A stretch of 64,000 bases of DNA from assembly GCA_049652385.1 (NCBI GenBank), contig JBASDX010000009.1, positions 186,001 to 250,000 on the forward strand, written 5' to 3'. The notes beneath the pieces were generated by a model. That model worked only from the letters and a program-made list of their open reading frames with translations. It did no database searches and was not told where the DNA came from. The position numbers and the translations under genes are program-made. Numbering within the stretch: position 1 is the first letter of the stretch; each line of letters opens with the position of its first letter. Source of the DNA: DMER64 sp049652385 (GTDB lineage Bacteria; Bacteroidota; Bacteroidia; Bacteroidales; UBA932). Below are positions 8,849-17,819 of the stretch, piece after piece.

Positions 8849-11800
8849 AAAGTCGAAAGCCTGTTTGTCTATCCAGTTTAACAATTCCGGTGAGAGATCA
8901 ATTTTATGGGAACGGGAAAAGAGCTTTACGGCCATTTTCTCGTTCTTGTCTTTCAGGACCAGGTGCAAAGTGACTTTGCCGCGGTTTTTTGAGAGCACCT
9001 CCAGCAATTCTTTGCGGAACGTTTCTGTAATTTGCTCTATATCCAGATAAAGGGTCAGAGCGTTTAAGGTTTCTTTGGCGTTGGCCAACAGTGAAATATC
9101 AAGAATTTTAAATTCTTTGGGGGCTGGACCCGGAAGAGTGAGAGGTTTTTTATCGGCGGCGGCACCACGGTCGCGGAAAGATTTTTGAAACCGCTCCTGC
9201 AGGGAGCACCGGATCAATAAAACCTCATTTTCCCGCATATAAGGGAGGAATTGTTCGTATTCTTTACCAAAGAGGGTAAAACGCATACTCGATGCATAAT
9301 CTTCCACCGTGAACGTACCCCAGGGACGCCCGCTGCTTTTTGCCAAAGCCGCTGTTACTTGTGTAACAATGCCACCCACACGCAGTTCGCGTGGTGCAAA
9401 ATTTGTGACAGATTGGCTTTCTTCGTACAAATCTGAAGCTTGCTGCAGGGTATGACTGGTAAAATGGTCCATTTCAAATTTGAAAGCATCCAAGGGGTGT
9501 GAAGACAAATAAATACCCACCATTTCTTTTTCCTTCTTCAGGAAATCTTCCTGCACTTCCGGTATGGTGGTAGCCGGGATCGGTTTTTCCACGGCAATCA
9601 TAGCATCGGTACCATCCCCAAACAGGCTGTTCATCCCCTTATTCCTATCGGCTTTTAACCTGTCCCCATAGGCAATAAGGCTTTCCAGAAAATTTCCGTC
9701 TTTTCCGCAAGGGAGGAAATATTGGACCCTTTTAATTTGTGGAAAGGAATCGAAAGCACCGGCATAGACAAGGCTTTCCAATACTTTCTTGTTGCAGGAA
9801 TTCAAATTGATGCGCTCTATAAAATCGTAAATATCTTTAAAGGGGCCCCCTGCTTTTCTTTCTTGCACAATGTCTTCCACAGCACCGTAGCCAACTCCTT
9901 TAATGCCGGCCATGCCAAAACGGATATCCCCCGCTCTGTTGACAGTGAAATCGTGCATGGATTCGTTGATATCCGGTCCCAGCACATTCAACTCCATACG
10001 TTTGCATTCGTCCATGTACTTGGAGACATCGGCGATGTTGTCCCGCACACGCGTCAACAACGCGGCCATGAAATCGGCCGGATAATTGGCTTTCAAATAG
10101 GCCGTCTGATAGCTGAGCATGGAATAACTGGCTGCGTGTGACTTGTTGAAGGCGTATTTGGAAAATGCCGTCCAATCTATCCAGATTTTATTAAGTACTT
10201 CTTCATCTATGCCACGTTCCGAACCGCCATGTAGAAAATCTTTTCTGAGGGTCTCCATTTCTTCAGGCATTTTCTTTCCCATGGCCCTGCGTAACGAATC
10301 GGCTTTGAAGCCGCTGAAACCGGCCAACTCTTGCGACAAAAGCATGACCTGTTCCTGATACACGGTAATCCCGTAAGTCTCCTTTAAAAACTTTTCCATT
10401 TGTGGAAGGTCGTACACAATATCTGTACGTCCGTGTTTGCGGTCAATGAAATCGGGGATGTAATCCATGGGTCCGGGACGGTATAAAGCCGTCATGGCTA
10501 TAAGATCTTCCAGGCAGGTGGGTTTAAGTTCTTTGAGCCATTTTCGCATGCCGTCGCTTTCAAATTGGAAGATGCCTATCGTGTCGCCCCGGCTGAATAA
10601 TTGATAAGTAGAAACATCTGTAAGCGGTAAGGTGTTGACGTCAATATCAACTCCATGATTTTGGCTGATATTTTCTACGGCCGTTCTCAGAATACTAAGG
10701 GTCGTCAAACCCAGGAAATCCATTTTAAGCATACCCACTTGCTCAATCAGGCCTCCTTCATACTGGGAAACAAGGATGTCTTTTCCGGTATCTTTGTCTT
10801 TGCTGGTGGAAAGAGGGATGTGGTTGGTCAAGGTTTCCGGACCGATAATGATGGCGCTGGCATGCACACCTGTATTACGAACGGAACCTTCCAGTTTATA
10901 CGCATATTCCAGGGTAGTTCGCACAAGGGGATCTTCTGATTTGAAAGCTGCCTGCAATTCCGGAACGTGGTGGAGTGTGTTTTCTATGGTGATTTTTTGG
11001 GGTTTGTCGTCTTTATCGGGCAGCCTGTCCGGAATCAGTTTTGCCAGACGTTCGGCCTCGGGCAAAGGCAGTCGTTGTACACGGGCAACGTCCTTGATGG
11101 CACTCCTGGCAGCCATGGTACCAAAGGTGATTACATGGCATACCTGGTCTTTGCCATATTTGCTTTCTACGTATTCCAGCACTTTGGAGCGGCCGTCGTC
11201 GGCAAAATCAATATCAATGTCGGGCAGAGAAATACGCTCTTCGTTTAAAAACCGTTCAAACAGCAAGCCGTATTTGATGGGATCTACCAAGGTGATACCC
11301 AGACAATACGCCACGACGCTTCCGGCCGATGACCCTCGGCCCGGACCTACCCACACACCCATTTTGCGTGCCTGATGGATGAAATCGCGTACTATGAGAA
11401 AGTAATCGGGGAAACCCATTTTGAGGATGGTACGCAATTCAAAATCCATCCTTTCTTTGATTTCCGGCGTGATGGTTCCGTACAACACCTTTCCGCCTTC
11501 GTACGTAAGGTGGCGGAGGTACTCGCCTGCGTCGGAAAAATCATCAGGAATAGGAAAATGCGGCAAGAGGGGCTTCCTGTCCAGGGAATAGGTTTCTATT
11601 TTATCGGCAATGTGCAGGGTGTTTTCCAGAGCTTGCGGAATATCTGCAAACAACTCTGTCATTTCGCGCGTGGTTTTTAGGTATTCCTGTTCTGTGTAGC
11701 GTAATTTGCGGGTTTCATCCGTTACATCGTCGTTCGTTGATACGCAAATAAGCCGATCGTGCGCGGGAGCATCTTCATAATTGACAAAGTGAACATCGTT

Positions 11801-12445
11801 GGTGGCCACCAGCTGTACACTATGTTTCTGCGCCAATGCTATCAGATGCGGCTCAATTTGTTTTTGAAGGGCAAACGTGCTTTGGGCGTTGGGGTTGTTC
11901 AGCAGGGTTTTGTGGCGTTGCAGTTCAATGTAATAATCTTCTCCAAACAGATCTTTGTATTGAGCCACAAGGTCAGAAGCTTCTTCCATTTTTCCGGCGG
12001 CTGCCAAACGCGGCAATTCTCCGGCCAGACAGGCACTCAGTGCAATCAGGTTGTGGTGGTATTGTTGCAGTAAGGAAAAGTCTATACGGGGCTTGTAATA
12101 GAAGCCGTCTATCCAGGCTTGCGACACCAACTTTATCAGGTTCTTGTATCCGTCGTGGTTTTTAGCCAGTAGCACCAGGTGGCACGTGGTTGCTTCTTCC
12201 GTATTCTTTTTTAAATGCCGGCCTTCAGGGGCTACGTATACCTCACATCCAACGATGGGTTTTACGGAAGGGAATTTTTTGGCCACATTTAAAAACTCCT
12301 TCACACCAAACATGTTTCCATGGTCTGTGATGGCAAGGGCAGGTTGATGGTCTGTTTGTGCCTTGTGAAAGAGGTCGGGGATAAAGGCGGCGCCGTCAAG
12401 GATGGAATACTGTGTATGAACGTGAAGGTGAACGAAAGAAGACAT
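8837..12445 (-). CDS. dnaE: DNA polymerase III subunit alpha
   Basis: Replicative polymerase catalytic subunit, 1202 aa, DnaE type. The N-terminal PHP domain opens with FVHLHVHTQYSILDGAA; the C-family polymerase core carries the catalytic aspartates in PDIDIDFADDGR at about residue 410 and the GPGRGSSAGS loop just before; a helix-hairpin-helix region (GVGYGAVEDI) and an OB-fold (LRVGGIVTQV) follow near the C-terminus. No exonuclease insertion is present, as expected for DnaE rather than PolC. It follows gpmI by 4 nt and is presumably co-transcribed with it. Confidence 0.98.
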   Translation of the reverse strand: MSSFVHLHVHTQYSILDGAAFIPDLFHKAQTDHQPALAITDHGNMFGVKEFLNVAKKFPSVKPIVGCEVYVAPEGRHLKKNTEEATTCHLVLLAKNHDGYKNLIKLVSQAWIDGFYYKPRIDFSLLQQYHHNLIALSACLAGELPRLAAAGKMEEASDLVAQYKDLFGEDYYIELQRHKTLLNNPNAQSTFALQKQIEPHLIALAQKHSVQLVATNDVHFVNYEDAPAHDRLICVSTNDDVTDETRKLRYTEQEYLKTTREMTELFADIPQALENTLHIADKIETYSLDRKPLLPHFPIPDDFSDAGEYLRHLTYEGGKVLYGTITPEIKERMDFELRTILKMGFPDYFLIVRDFIHQARKMGVWVGPGRGSSAGSVVAYCLGITLVDPIKYGLLFERFLNEERISLPDIDIDFADDGRSKVLEYVESKYGKDQVCHVITFGTMAARSAIKDVARVQRLPLPEAERLAKLIPDRLPDKDDKPQKITIENTLHHVPELQAAFKSEDPLVRTTLEYAYKLEGSVRNTGVHASAIIIGPETLTNHIPLSTSKDKDTGKDILVSQYEGGLIEQVGMLKMDFLGLTTLSILRTAVENISQNHGVDIDVNTLPLTDVSTYQLFSRGDTIGIFQFESDGMRKWLKELKPTCLEDLIAMTALYRPGPMDYIPDFIDRKHGRTDIVYDLPQMEKFLKETYGITVYQEQVMLLSQELAGFSGFKADSLRRAMGKKMPEEMETLRKDFLHGGSERGIDEEVLNKIWIDWTAFSKYAFNKSHAASYSMLSYQTAYLKANYPADFMAALLTRVRDNIADVSKYMDECKRMELNVLGPDINESMHDFTVNRAGDIRFGMAGIKGVGYGAVEDIVQERKAGGPFKDIYDFIERINLNSCNKKVLESLVYAGAFDSFPQIKRVQYFLPCGKDGNFLESLIAYGDRLKADRNKGMNSLFGDGTDAMIAVEKPIPATTIPEVQEDFLKKEKEMVGIYLSSHPLDAFKFEMDHFTSHTLQQASDLYEESQSVTNFAPRELRVGGIVTQVTAALAKSSGRPWGTFTVEDYASSMRFTLFGKEYEQFLPYMRENEVLLIRCSLQERFQKSFRDRGAAADKKPLTLPGPAPKEFKILDISLLANAKETLNALTLYLDIEQITETFRKELLEVLSKNRGKVTLHLVLKDKNEKMAVKLFSRSHKIDLSPELLNWIDKQAFDFLVE

Positions 12446-12449
12446 GAAA

Positions 12450-13973
12450 TTATTGTTTTTTAATAAGGGTTTTCCCGGTCATTTCCGGGGGGATGGGCAG
12501 TCCCATCAAATCCAATACGGTAGGGGCCACGTCTGCCAGGATACCGTCCCGGACAGCTGCCACGTCTTTGTCTATGACGGTAAAGGGTACACGGTTTAAG
12601 GAGTGTGCCGTGTTGGGCGTTCCGTCTGCGTTCAAGGCATGATCTGCATTGCCATGGTCTGCTGTCATCAATACGGAATAACCATTGGCCACGGCCGTTT
12701 CTGTGACTTCTGCCGCCAGACGGTCTATAACGGTAACGGCCTGGCAGATGGCCCGGTATACGCCTGTATGGCCTACCATGTCTCCGTTGGCAAAATTGAG
12801 CACAATCAGTTGATATTCCTGCTTTCCAAGAGCCTTCTTAACTTGTTCGGCTACTTCCGGAGCGCTCATTTCCGGTTTCAGATCGTACGTGGCTACTTTT
12901 GGAGAAGGTACCAGAATCCTGTCCTCCAGAGGGAAGACTTCTTCCCGGCCGCCTGAAAAAAAGAAGGTAACATGGGCGTATTTTTCCGTTTCCGCAATAC
13001 GCAGCTGCTTGAATCCATGACGGCTGATGATCTCTCCCAGCGTGTGTTCCACATTTTCTTTGTCAAACAGGATATGCAGCCCTCGGAAGGTGTCGTCATA
13101 CGGGGTCAGGCAGCAATAATACAAGGGGATGGTGTACATTTCGTACTCCGGTTTGTTTCCCTGGGTAAGGACGTGTGTGATTTGCCGGGCACGGTCGTTC
13201 CGGAAATTGAAAAAGATAAACGCATCGTCTTTTTCTACTGTCCCGACAGGAATTCCACTGTCATCCACACAGACGATGGGCTTGATGAATTCGTCAGTTA
13301 CGCCGCGCCGGTAGCTTTCCGCAACACCTTCTGCGGCACTGCGGAACGGAGTTCCTATACCATGTACGGCCAAATCGTAACCCTCTTTGATCCTGTCCCA
13401 TCGTTTGTCCCTGTCCATGGTGTAATACCTGCCGATGATACTTGCAATTCTTCCGGTGGTTTTATCCATATGCGCCTGCAATTGTTCCACAAACCCCAAT
13501 CCGCTGCGGGGGTCGGTATCCCGGCCGTCCATCAGGCAATGTACGTACACTTTGGTAAGGTTGTATTCTTTGGCAATATCCAGGAAAGCAAACAGGTGTT
13601 CCATGGAAGAATGAACGCCTCCGTCCGACACCAATCCCATTAGGTGCAAAGCTTTACCGCTGTGTTTCACGTATTGGTATACGCCTTTGACTTCTTTGTT
13701 TTCCCGAATGGACCCATCCCGGCAGGCCCGGTTGATTTTGACCAAATCCTGATACACAATGCGGCCGGCACCCAGGTTCAGGTGTCCTACTTCTGAATTG
13801 CCCATCTGGCCTTCCGGAAGCCCTACGTCCTGCCCGCAGGCGCTTAGCGTACTGTTGGGATATTGGTTGCGGATTTTATCAATATGTGGCTGTCCTGCAG
13901 TATAAATAGCGTTGGTACGGTCGTGTTTTCCTTCGCCCCAGCCGTCTAAAATCATAAGAAGTACTTTTTTCAT
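12450..13973 (-). CDS. gpmI: 2,3-bisphosphoglycerate-independent phosphoglycerate mutase
   Basis: Glycolytic/gluconeogenic enzyme interconverting 3- and 2-phosphoglycerate, metal-dependent alkaline-phosphatase superfamily. The 507-aa length is typical. The N-terminal metal ligand is in LLMILDGWG, the phosphorylated serine is in QMGNSEVGHLNLGAGR (about residue 62), and the C-terminal metal site shows in MTADHGNADH. A -7 promoter box lies 19 nt upstream, back-to-back with the RNase R promoter. First gene of a two-gene unit with dnaE. Confidence 0.98.
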   Translation of the reverse strand: MKKVLLMILDGWGEGKHDRTNAIYTAGQPHIDKIRNQYPNSTLSACGQDVGLPEGQMGNSEVGHLNLGAGRIVYQDLVKINRACRDGSIRENKEVKGVYQYVKHSGKALHLMGLVSDGGVHSSMEHLFAFLDIAKEYNLTKVYVHCLMDGRDTDPRSGLGFVEQLQAHMDKTTGRIASIIGRYYTMDRDKRWDRIKEGYDLAVHGIGTPFRSAAEGVAESYRRGVTDEFIKPIVCVDDSGIPVGTVEKDDAFIFFNFRNDRARQITHVLTQGNKPEYEMYTIPLYYCCLTPYDDTFRGLHILFDKENVEHTLGEIISRHGFKQLRIAETEKYAHVTFFFSGGREEVFPLEDRILVPSPKVATYDLKPEMSAPEVAEQVKKALGKQEYQLIVLNFANGDMVGHTGVYRAICQAVTVIDRLAAEVTETAVANGYSVLMTADHGNADHALNADGTPNTAHSLNRVPFTVIDKDVAAVRDGILADVAPTVLDLMGLPIPPEMTGKTLIKKQ

Positions 13974-13992
13974 AAAGCAAATGGTAAGCCTA

Positions 13993-14000
13993 CAAAGTTA
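13993..14000 (-). promoter_or_regulatory. -7 promoter box for gpmI-dnaE
   Basis: Minus-strand TAACTTTG (consensus TAnnTTTG), 19 nt before the gpmI ATG. Back-to-back with the rnr box, 15 nt apart. Confidence 0.55.
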
Positions 14001-14015
14001 CGAAAAGATTTTGTG

Positions 14016-14023
14016 TACATTTG
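14016..14023 (+). promoter_or_regulatory. -7 promoter box for rnr
   Basis: TACATTTG, exact consensus match, only 8 nt before the ATG at 14032, so the mRNA leader must be almost absent if this start and this promoter are both right. Confidence 0.6.
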
Positions 14024-14031
14024 CGGAATAT

Positions 14032-16149
14032 ATGAGAAAAAAACAGCCGGGGAGATCCGGAAAAAAAGGGCAAAAGCAAACCCATAAGATAAAGACGCAA
14101 AGCACTTCCGTAACGTACCGGGGTACAATCAGCATGGCCCGGGAAGGTTATGGTTTTTTGCTGGTAGATGTGCCGCAGGGACAAGATCCTATAGAGGATG
14201 TTTTTATTCCCGCCGGAAAATTGAACGGGGCTTTGCATGCAGATAAAGTACAGGTGGACGTGCGTGCAGCAGGAGGACGAGGCCGGGGAAAACAGGAGGG
14301 GCGGGTGGTAGCCGTAATGGAGCGTTCCCCAAGACCTTACGTGGGCATTTTACAGATAGTGGATAAGAAAGCGTACGTCATTACCGATTCCAGGAATATG
14401 CCGTACGATATCCGTGTCCAAACTGGCATGACAGGCAAGGCACGCAACGGACAAAAGGTCGCGGTCCTGGTGACCGAATGGAACCGAAGGGGTAATTTCC
14501 CTGAAGGCAGGATAGTGGACATATTGGGGATGCCCGGTTTGAACCAAACGGAAATGCATGCCATTCTGGCAGAGTTTGGCTTGCCGTATCGTTTTGACAA
14601 AAAGGTGGCAGAAGAGGCAGAGGCTCTGAGCGATACATTCCCGGCCGATGCATTGAAAGGACGAAGGGATTTCAGGAATATCCCGACGTTTACCATAGAC
14701 CCGGCTGATGCCAAAGACTTTGACGATGCGTTGTCTTACCGTAAAACAGGTCCGGAGGGAACGCATATGGAAATAGGCGTACACATTGCCGATGTCAGTT
14801 ACTACGTGGATGCCGGTACATTGTTGGACAAAGCGGCTTATGAAAGAGGATGTTCTGTGTACCTGCCTGACAGAACGGTACCCATGTTTCCGGAAAAACT
14901 TTCGAATTTCCTGTGTTCGCTGCGTCCCCGGGAAGATAAATTGTGCGTATCGGCTGTTTTTGAGTTGGATGAGAACTTCCGTATTCTTACCCGCTGGTTT
15001 GGCAGAACGGTCATCCGTTCCCGTTGCCGCCTATCGTATGAACAAGCACAGTCTGTGCTGGATGCTGCAGGCCGGGACGGTATTATTCCGGAAAACGGAA
15101 AGCAGCAGCCTGCCCGGCAGCACAACGAAGAGCCGGCAATTGCGAAGACGGAGTACATTCTGCCGGAAGGACTTGACAATCAAGTGCGTGAAGCGTTAAT
15201 CGCTTTAAACAAAGTGGCTACAAGGCTTAGGGAAGAACGGGTGCGCAGAGGAGCTGTGACTTTTGACAAAGCCGAGGTGCACATACAGGTGGACGATGAG
15301 GGTGTGCCGGTGAGCATCGGCATTAAAGAACAATTGGAGGCACACAGCCTGATTGAAGAACTGATGTTGCTGGCTAACCGGGAAGTAGCGGAGTATGTCA
15401 ACGGGAAAAAAGATAAAAAGACAGGCCGGCCGCCGGCTTTCGTATACCGTATACACGAAGAGCCCGATGCGGATAAAATAGCCGCCTTTCGTAACTTTGT
15501 ATACCATTTTGGGTACAGCATGGGAAAAACGGAATCGCCCAGGGCCTATGCACGTGAGGTAAACAAGCTGTTGGAAAAGGCAAAAGAAAAAACAGAGGCA
15601 GGCGGGATTGTCATTATGGCGCTGCGCTCCATGCCCCGGGCCAGATATACCACTAAAAACGTGGGTCATTACGGATTGGCGTTTGATACATACACCCATT
15701 TTACATCTCCCATACGGCGTTATCCCGATTTAATGACACACAGATTGTTGTTGCATTACCTGAGCGGAGGCCGGGAAAGCGGCACGGAACAAATGGAAGC
15801 TCAATGCGTTTATTTGTCTGAACGGGAGCAATTGGCTACTGAGGCTGAAAGAGCCGGTATCAAATACAAGATGGTGGAGTTTATGCAGGATAAAATAGGC
15901 CGGCAGTTTTCCGGCGTTATCACAGGTCTAACGGAATGGGGCATGTTTGTGGAATTGGACGACACCATGATAGAGGGGATGGTTTCTGTCCGGGACATGA
16001 CGGATGATTACTATGTATATGACAAAGAGTCCATGACACTCACCGGGACACATTCAGGCATCCATTTTGCTTTAGGACAGAAAGTACGGATAGCTGTTGC
16101 AAGGGCAAACCTTGAACAAAAACAGTTGGATTTTGATTTAATACAATAA
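14032..16149 (+). CDS. rnr: Ribonuclease R
   Basis: Processive 3'-5' exoribonuclease (RNase II/R family), 705 aa from the ATG at 14032. Longer in-frame ATGs at 13912 and 13981 lie in gpmI or its promoter and were rejected. The Lys/Gln-rich N-terminus is followed by cold-shock domains (about 30-170), the RNB catalytic domain with Mg-binding aspartates in DPADAKDFDDAL at about residue 223 and HYGLAFDTYTHFTSPIRRYPD near 545-565, then an S1 domain (about 620-690, FSGVITGLTEWGMFVELD). Likely roles are degradation of structured RNA and rRNA quality control. A LemA gene follows 4 nt downstream. Confidence 0.97.
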   Translation: MRKKQPGRSGKKGQKQTHKIKTQSTSVTYRGTISMAREGYGFLLVDVPQGQDPIEDVFIPAGKLNGALHADKVQVDVRAAGGRGRGKQEGRVVAVMERSPRPYVGILQIVDKKAYVITDSRNMPYDIRVQTGMTGKARNGQKVAVLVTEWNRRGNFPEGRIVDILGMPGLNQTEMHAILAEFGLPYRFDKKVAEEAEALSDTFPADALKGRRDFRNIPTFTIDPADAKDFDDALSYRKTGPEGTHMEIGVHIADVSYYVDAGTLLDKAAYERGCSVYLPDRTVPMFPEKLSNFLCSLRPREDKLCVSAVFELDENFRILTRWFGRTVIRSRCRLSYEQAQSVLDAAGRDGIIPENGKQQPARQHNEEPAIAKTEYILPEGLDNQVREALIALNKVATRLREERVRRGAVTFDKAEVHIQVDDEGVPVSIGIKEQLEAHSLIEELMLLANREVAEYVNGKKDKKTGRPPAFVYRIHEEPDADKIAAFRNFVYHFGYSMGKTESPRAYAREVNKLLEKAKEKTEAGGIVIMALRSMPRARYTTKNVGHYGLAFDTYTHFTSPIRRYPDLMTHRLLLHYLSGGRESGTEQMEAQCVYLSEREQLATEAERAGIKYKMVEFMQDKIGRQFSGVITGLTEWGMFVELDDTMIEGMVSVRDMTDDYYVYDKESMTLTGTHSGIHFALGQKVRIAVARANLEQKQLDFDLIQ

Positions 16150-16153
16150 AACC

Positions 16154-16741
16154 ATGAAAAAAAGAACAATCTGGATTATTATCCTGGCCGCTGTTGCATT
16201 GGTGGTATTGTGGTTTGTGAAAACAAACAACAGGATGGTAGAGGCACAGGAGCAAGCGACACAAGCCTGGGCACAAGTAGAAAACGTGTATCAGAGAAGA
16301 GCCGACCTTATTCCCAATTTGGTGAATACGGTAAAAGGAGCCGTAGATTTTGAAAAAAGCACATTGGAAGCCGTTATCGAAGCCCGCTCCAAAGCTACGC
16401 AGGTGACGGTAGATCCGGCCAACCTGACACCGGAGAGTCTGACGGCGTTTCAAAACGCACAGGACAACCTGAGTCAGTCATTGGGCAGGCTGCTGGTAGT
16501 CATTGAAAGGTACCCCGATTTGAAAGCCAATGAGAATTTCCGCGACCTGCAGGCGCAGCTGGAGGGTACGGAAAACCGTATTGCTGTGGAAAGAAGGTCT
16601 TTCAACCAGGTGGTGCAGTCGTACAACGTACTCATCCGCAAATTCCCCCATTCCATAGTGGCCGGTATCAGGCATTTTGAGCCAAAAGGGTACTTCCAGG
16701 CTGCAGAAGGTGCCGAAGTGCCTCCCGTGGTAGAATTTTAA
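16154..16741 (+). CDS. LemA family membrane protein
   Basis: 195-aa LemA-family protein: one N-terminal membrane segment (about residues 5-22, IWIIILAAVALVVLWFV), then a long helical soluble domain with the family hallmarks QAWAQVENVYQRRADLIPNL and the NLxPE...FQNAQ...L region. Physiological role of LemA proteins is poorly defined. It lies 4 nt after rnr and its last four bases overlap the convergent thiL-like gene. Confidence 0.93.
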   Translation: MKKRTIWIIILAAVALVVLWFVKTNNRMVEAQEQATQAWAQVENVYQRRADLIPNLVNTVKGAVDFEKSTLEAVIEARSKATQVTVDPANLTPESLTAFQNAQDNLSQSLGRLLVVIERYPDLKANENFRDLQAQLEGTENRIAVERRSFNQVVQSYNVLIRKFPHSIVAGIRHFEPKGYFQAAEGAEVPPVVEF

Positions 16742-17781
16742 AGCAAACCGGGGCTTTCCAGAGGGAGTGAGCGTCCGTCCGGGGTAATCAGGCTGTACCC
16801 TAAAGAAGCATCGCACATATGGCCTATGATATCCAGGGAGTATTCCTTGGATATTGTTTCGTATATACCCAAAGGCAGCGTGAACAGCATTTGAAAATCG
16901 TCTCCTCCGTTCAATGCGGCCACCAGGGGCGACAGTGTTTCGTCGGTTTCTGCAAAATCATAGGTGGCACGCGCTATGGGGATTTTATCGGCAAAAATTT
17001 TCGCACCTGTTTCAGAAGCTTTAGCAATACGTAAGACACCATCTGCCAATCCGTTGGCTAGAAAGCACATAGATGTTGGTATGATATCATCTGCTTTAAG
17101 GTTCTCCAAAAGAGCATGGGGAAGTTCGGGTTTTAAGTACCTCTCCAGGATGTATTCATGGCCTTCCAGGCTGGGTAATGCGTCCTTTTCCGCCTGGCCC
17201 GTAAAAACACGTTTTTCTCTTTCCAAAAGCTGCAGGCCCATATAGGCGGCCCCCACGTTGCCGCTCAGGCAGATAAGGTCTGTGTTCCGGGCTCCGCTGC
17301 GACGCGTCAGCAGACCGGCATCGCATTCACCCGTAGCCGTAACGGCCAGGGATAACCCCGTATAGGAAGACTGGATGTCAACGTAGGCAATGTCGGCTCC
17401 ATACCTTTGGGCGGCTGCCTCTATGCCCAGAAACAACTGCTCCAGGTCTTCCACGTAAAATCGCTGGGACACCCCTGCACATACGAGCAGCTGCAGCGGA
17501 ACGGCATTCATGGCCATTACCTGCCCCATGGCATGGACGGCTGTTTTGTAACCGATGAATTTTAAGGGGAAGTAAGACAGGTCAAAATCTATTCCCTCCA
17601 GGGAAAGTTTCTGGGCCGATACGGTTAGGGATTCACGGAAGCAGGCGGCAGCGGCATCGTCGCCGGGACCTTGCACGGTTGCCGGGTTGATGGCAGTGAA
17701 ACGTGCTGTCAATCTGTCAATAAGCCCCTGTTTACCCAGGTCTCTGATAGGCGTCTTTTGCGACTCGTTTTTCTTGTTCAT
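16738..17781 (-). CDS. ThiL-like (thiamine-monophosphate kinase family) protein with degraded active site
   Basis: 347-aa protein that aligns over its full length with Bacteroidota thiamine-monophosphate kinases (PurM/AIR synthase superfamily): GPGDDAAAA at 38-46, LEGIDFDLSYFPLKFIGYK, RSGARNTDLICLSGNVGAAYMG and ALNGGDDFQMLF. Several metal/ATP ligands conserved in true ThiL are changed: the TTD aspartate is Lys58, the N-x-SD aspartate is Gln87, GGDTT is YVDIQ (133-137, only the Asp kept), and SDGL is ANGL (242-245). I infer it cannot work as an ordinary ThiL kinase. It could be a pseudoenzyme with a regulatory or binding role. Not a broken gene: the frame is intact and well promoted (box at 17786). 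Divergent from the suf operon. Confidence 0.85.
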   Translation of the reverse strand: MNKKNESQKTPIRDLGKQGLIDRLTARFTAINPATVQGPGDDAAAACFRESLTVSAQKLSLEGIDFDLSYFPLKFIGYKTAVHAMGQVMAMNAVPLQLLVCAGVSQRFYVEDLEQLFLGIEAAAQRYGADIAYVDIQSSYTGLSLAVTATGECDAGLLTRRSGARNTDLICLSGNVGAAYMGLQLLEREKRVFTGQAEKDALPSLEGHEYILERYLKPELPHALLENLKADDIIPTSMCFLANGLADGVLRIAKASETGAKIFADKIPIARATYDFAETDETLSPLVAALNGGDDFQMLFTLPLGIYETISKEYSLDIIGHMCDASLGYSLITPDGRSLPLESPGLL

Positions 17782-17785
17782 AAAA

Positions 17786-17793
17786 CAAAAATA
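17786..17793 (-). promoter_or_regulatory. -7 promoter box for the thiL-like gene
   Basis: Minus-strand TATTTTTG matches TAnnTTTG and ends 4 nt before the ATG at 17781, implying a leaderless transcript. Back-to-back with the sufB box, 12 nt apart. Confidence 0.45.
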
Positions 17794-17805
17794 AAGAAAA
17801 GATGG

Positions 17806-17813
17806 TATATTTG
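17806..17813 (+). promoter_or_regulatory. -7 promoter box for the suf operon
   Basis: TATATTTG, exact consensus match, 6 nt before the sufB ATG at 17820; suggests a leaderless suf mRNA. Confidence 0.55.
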
Positions 17814-17819
17814 CGGGCT

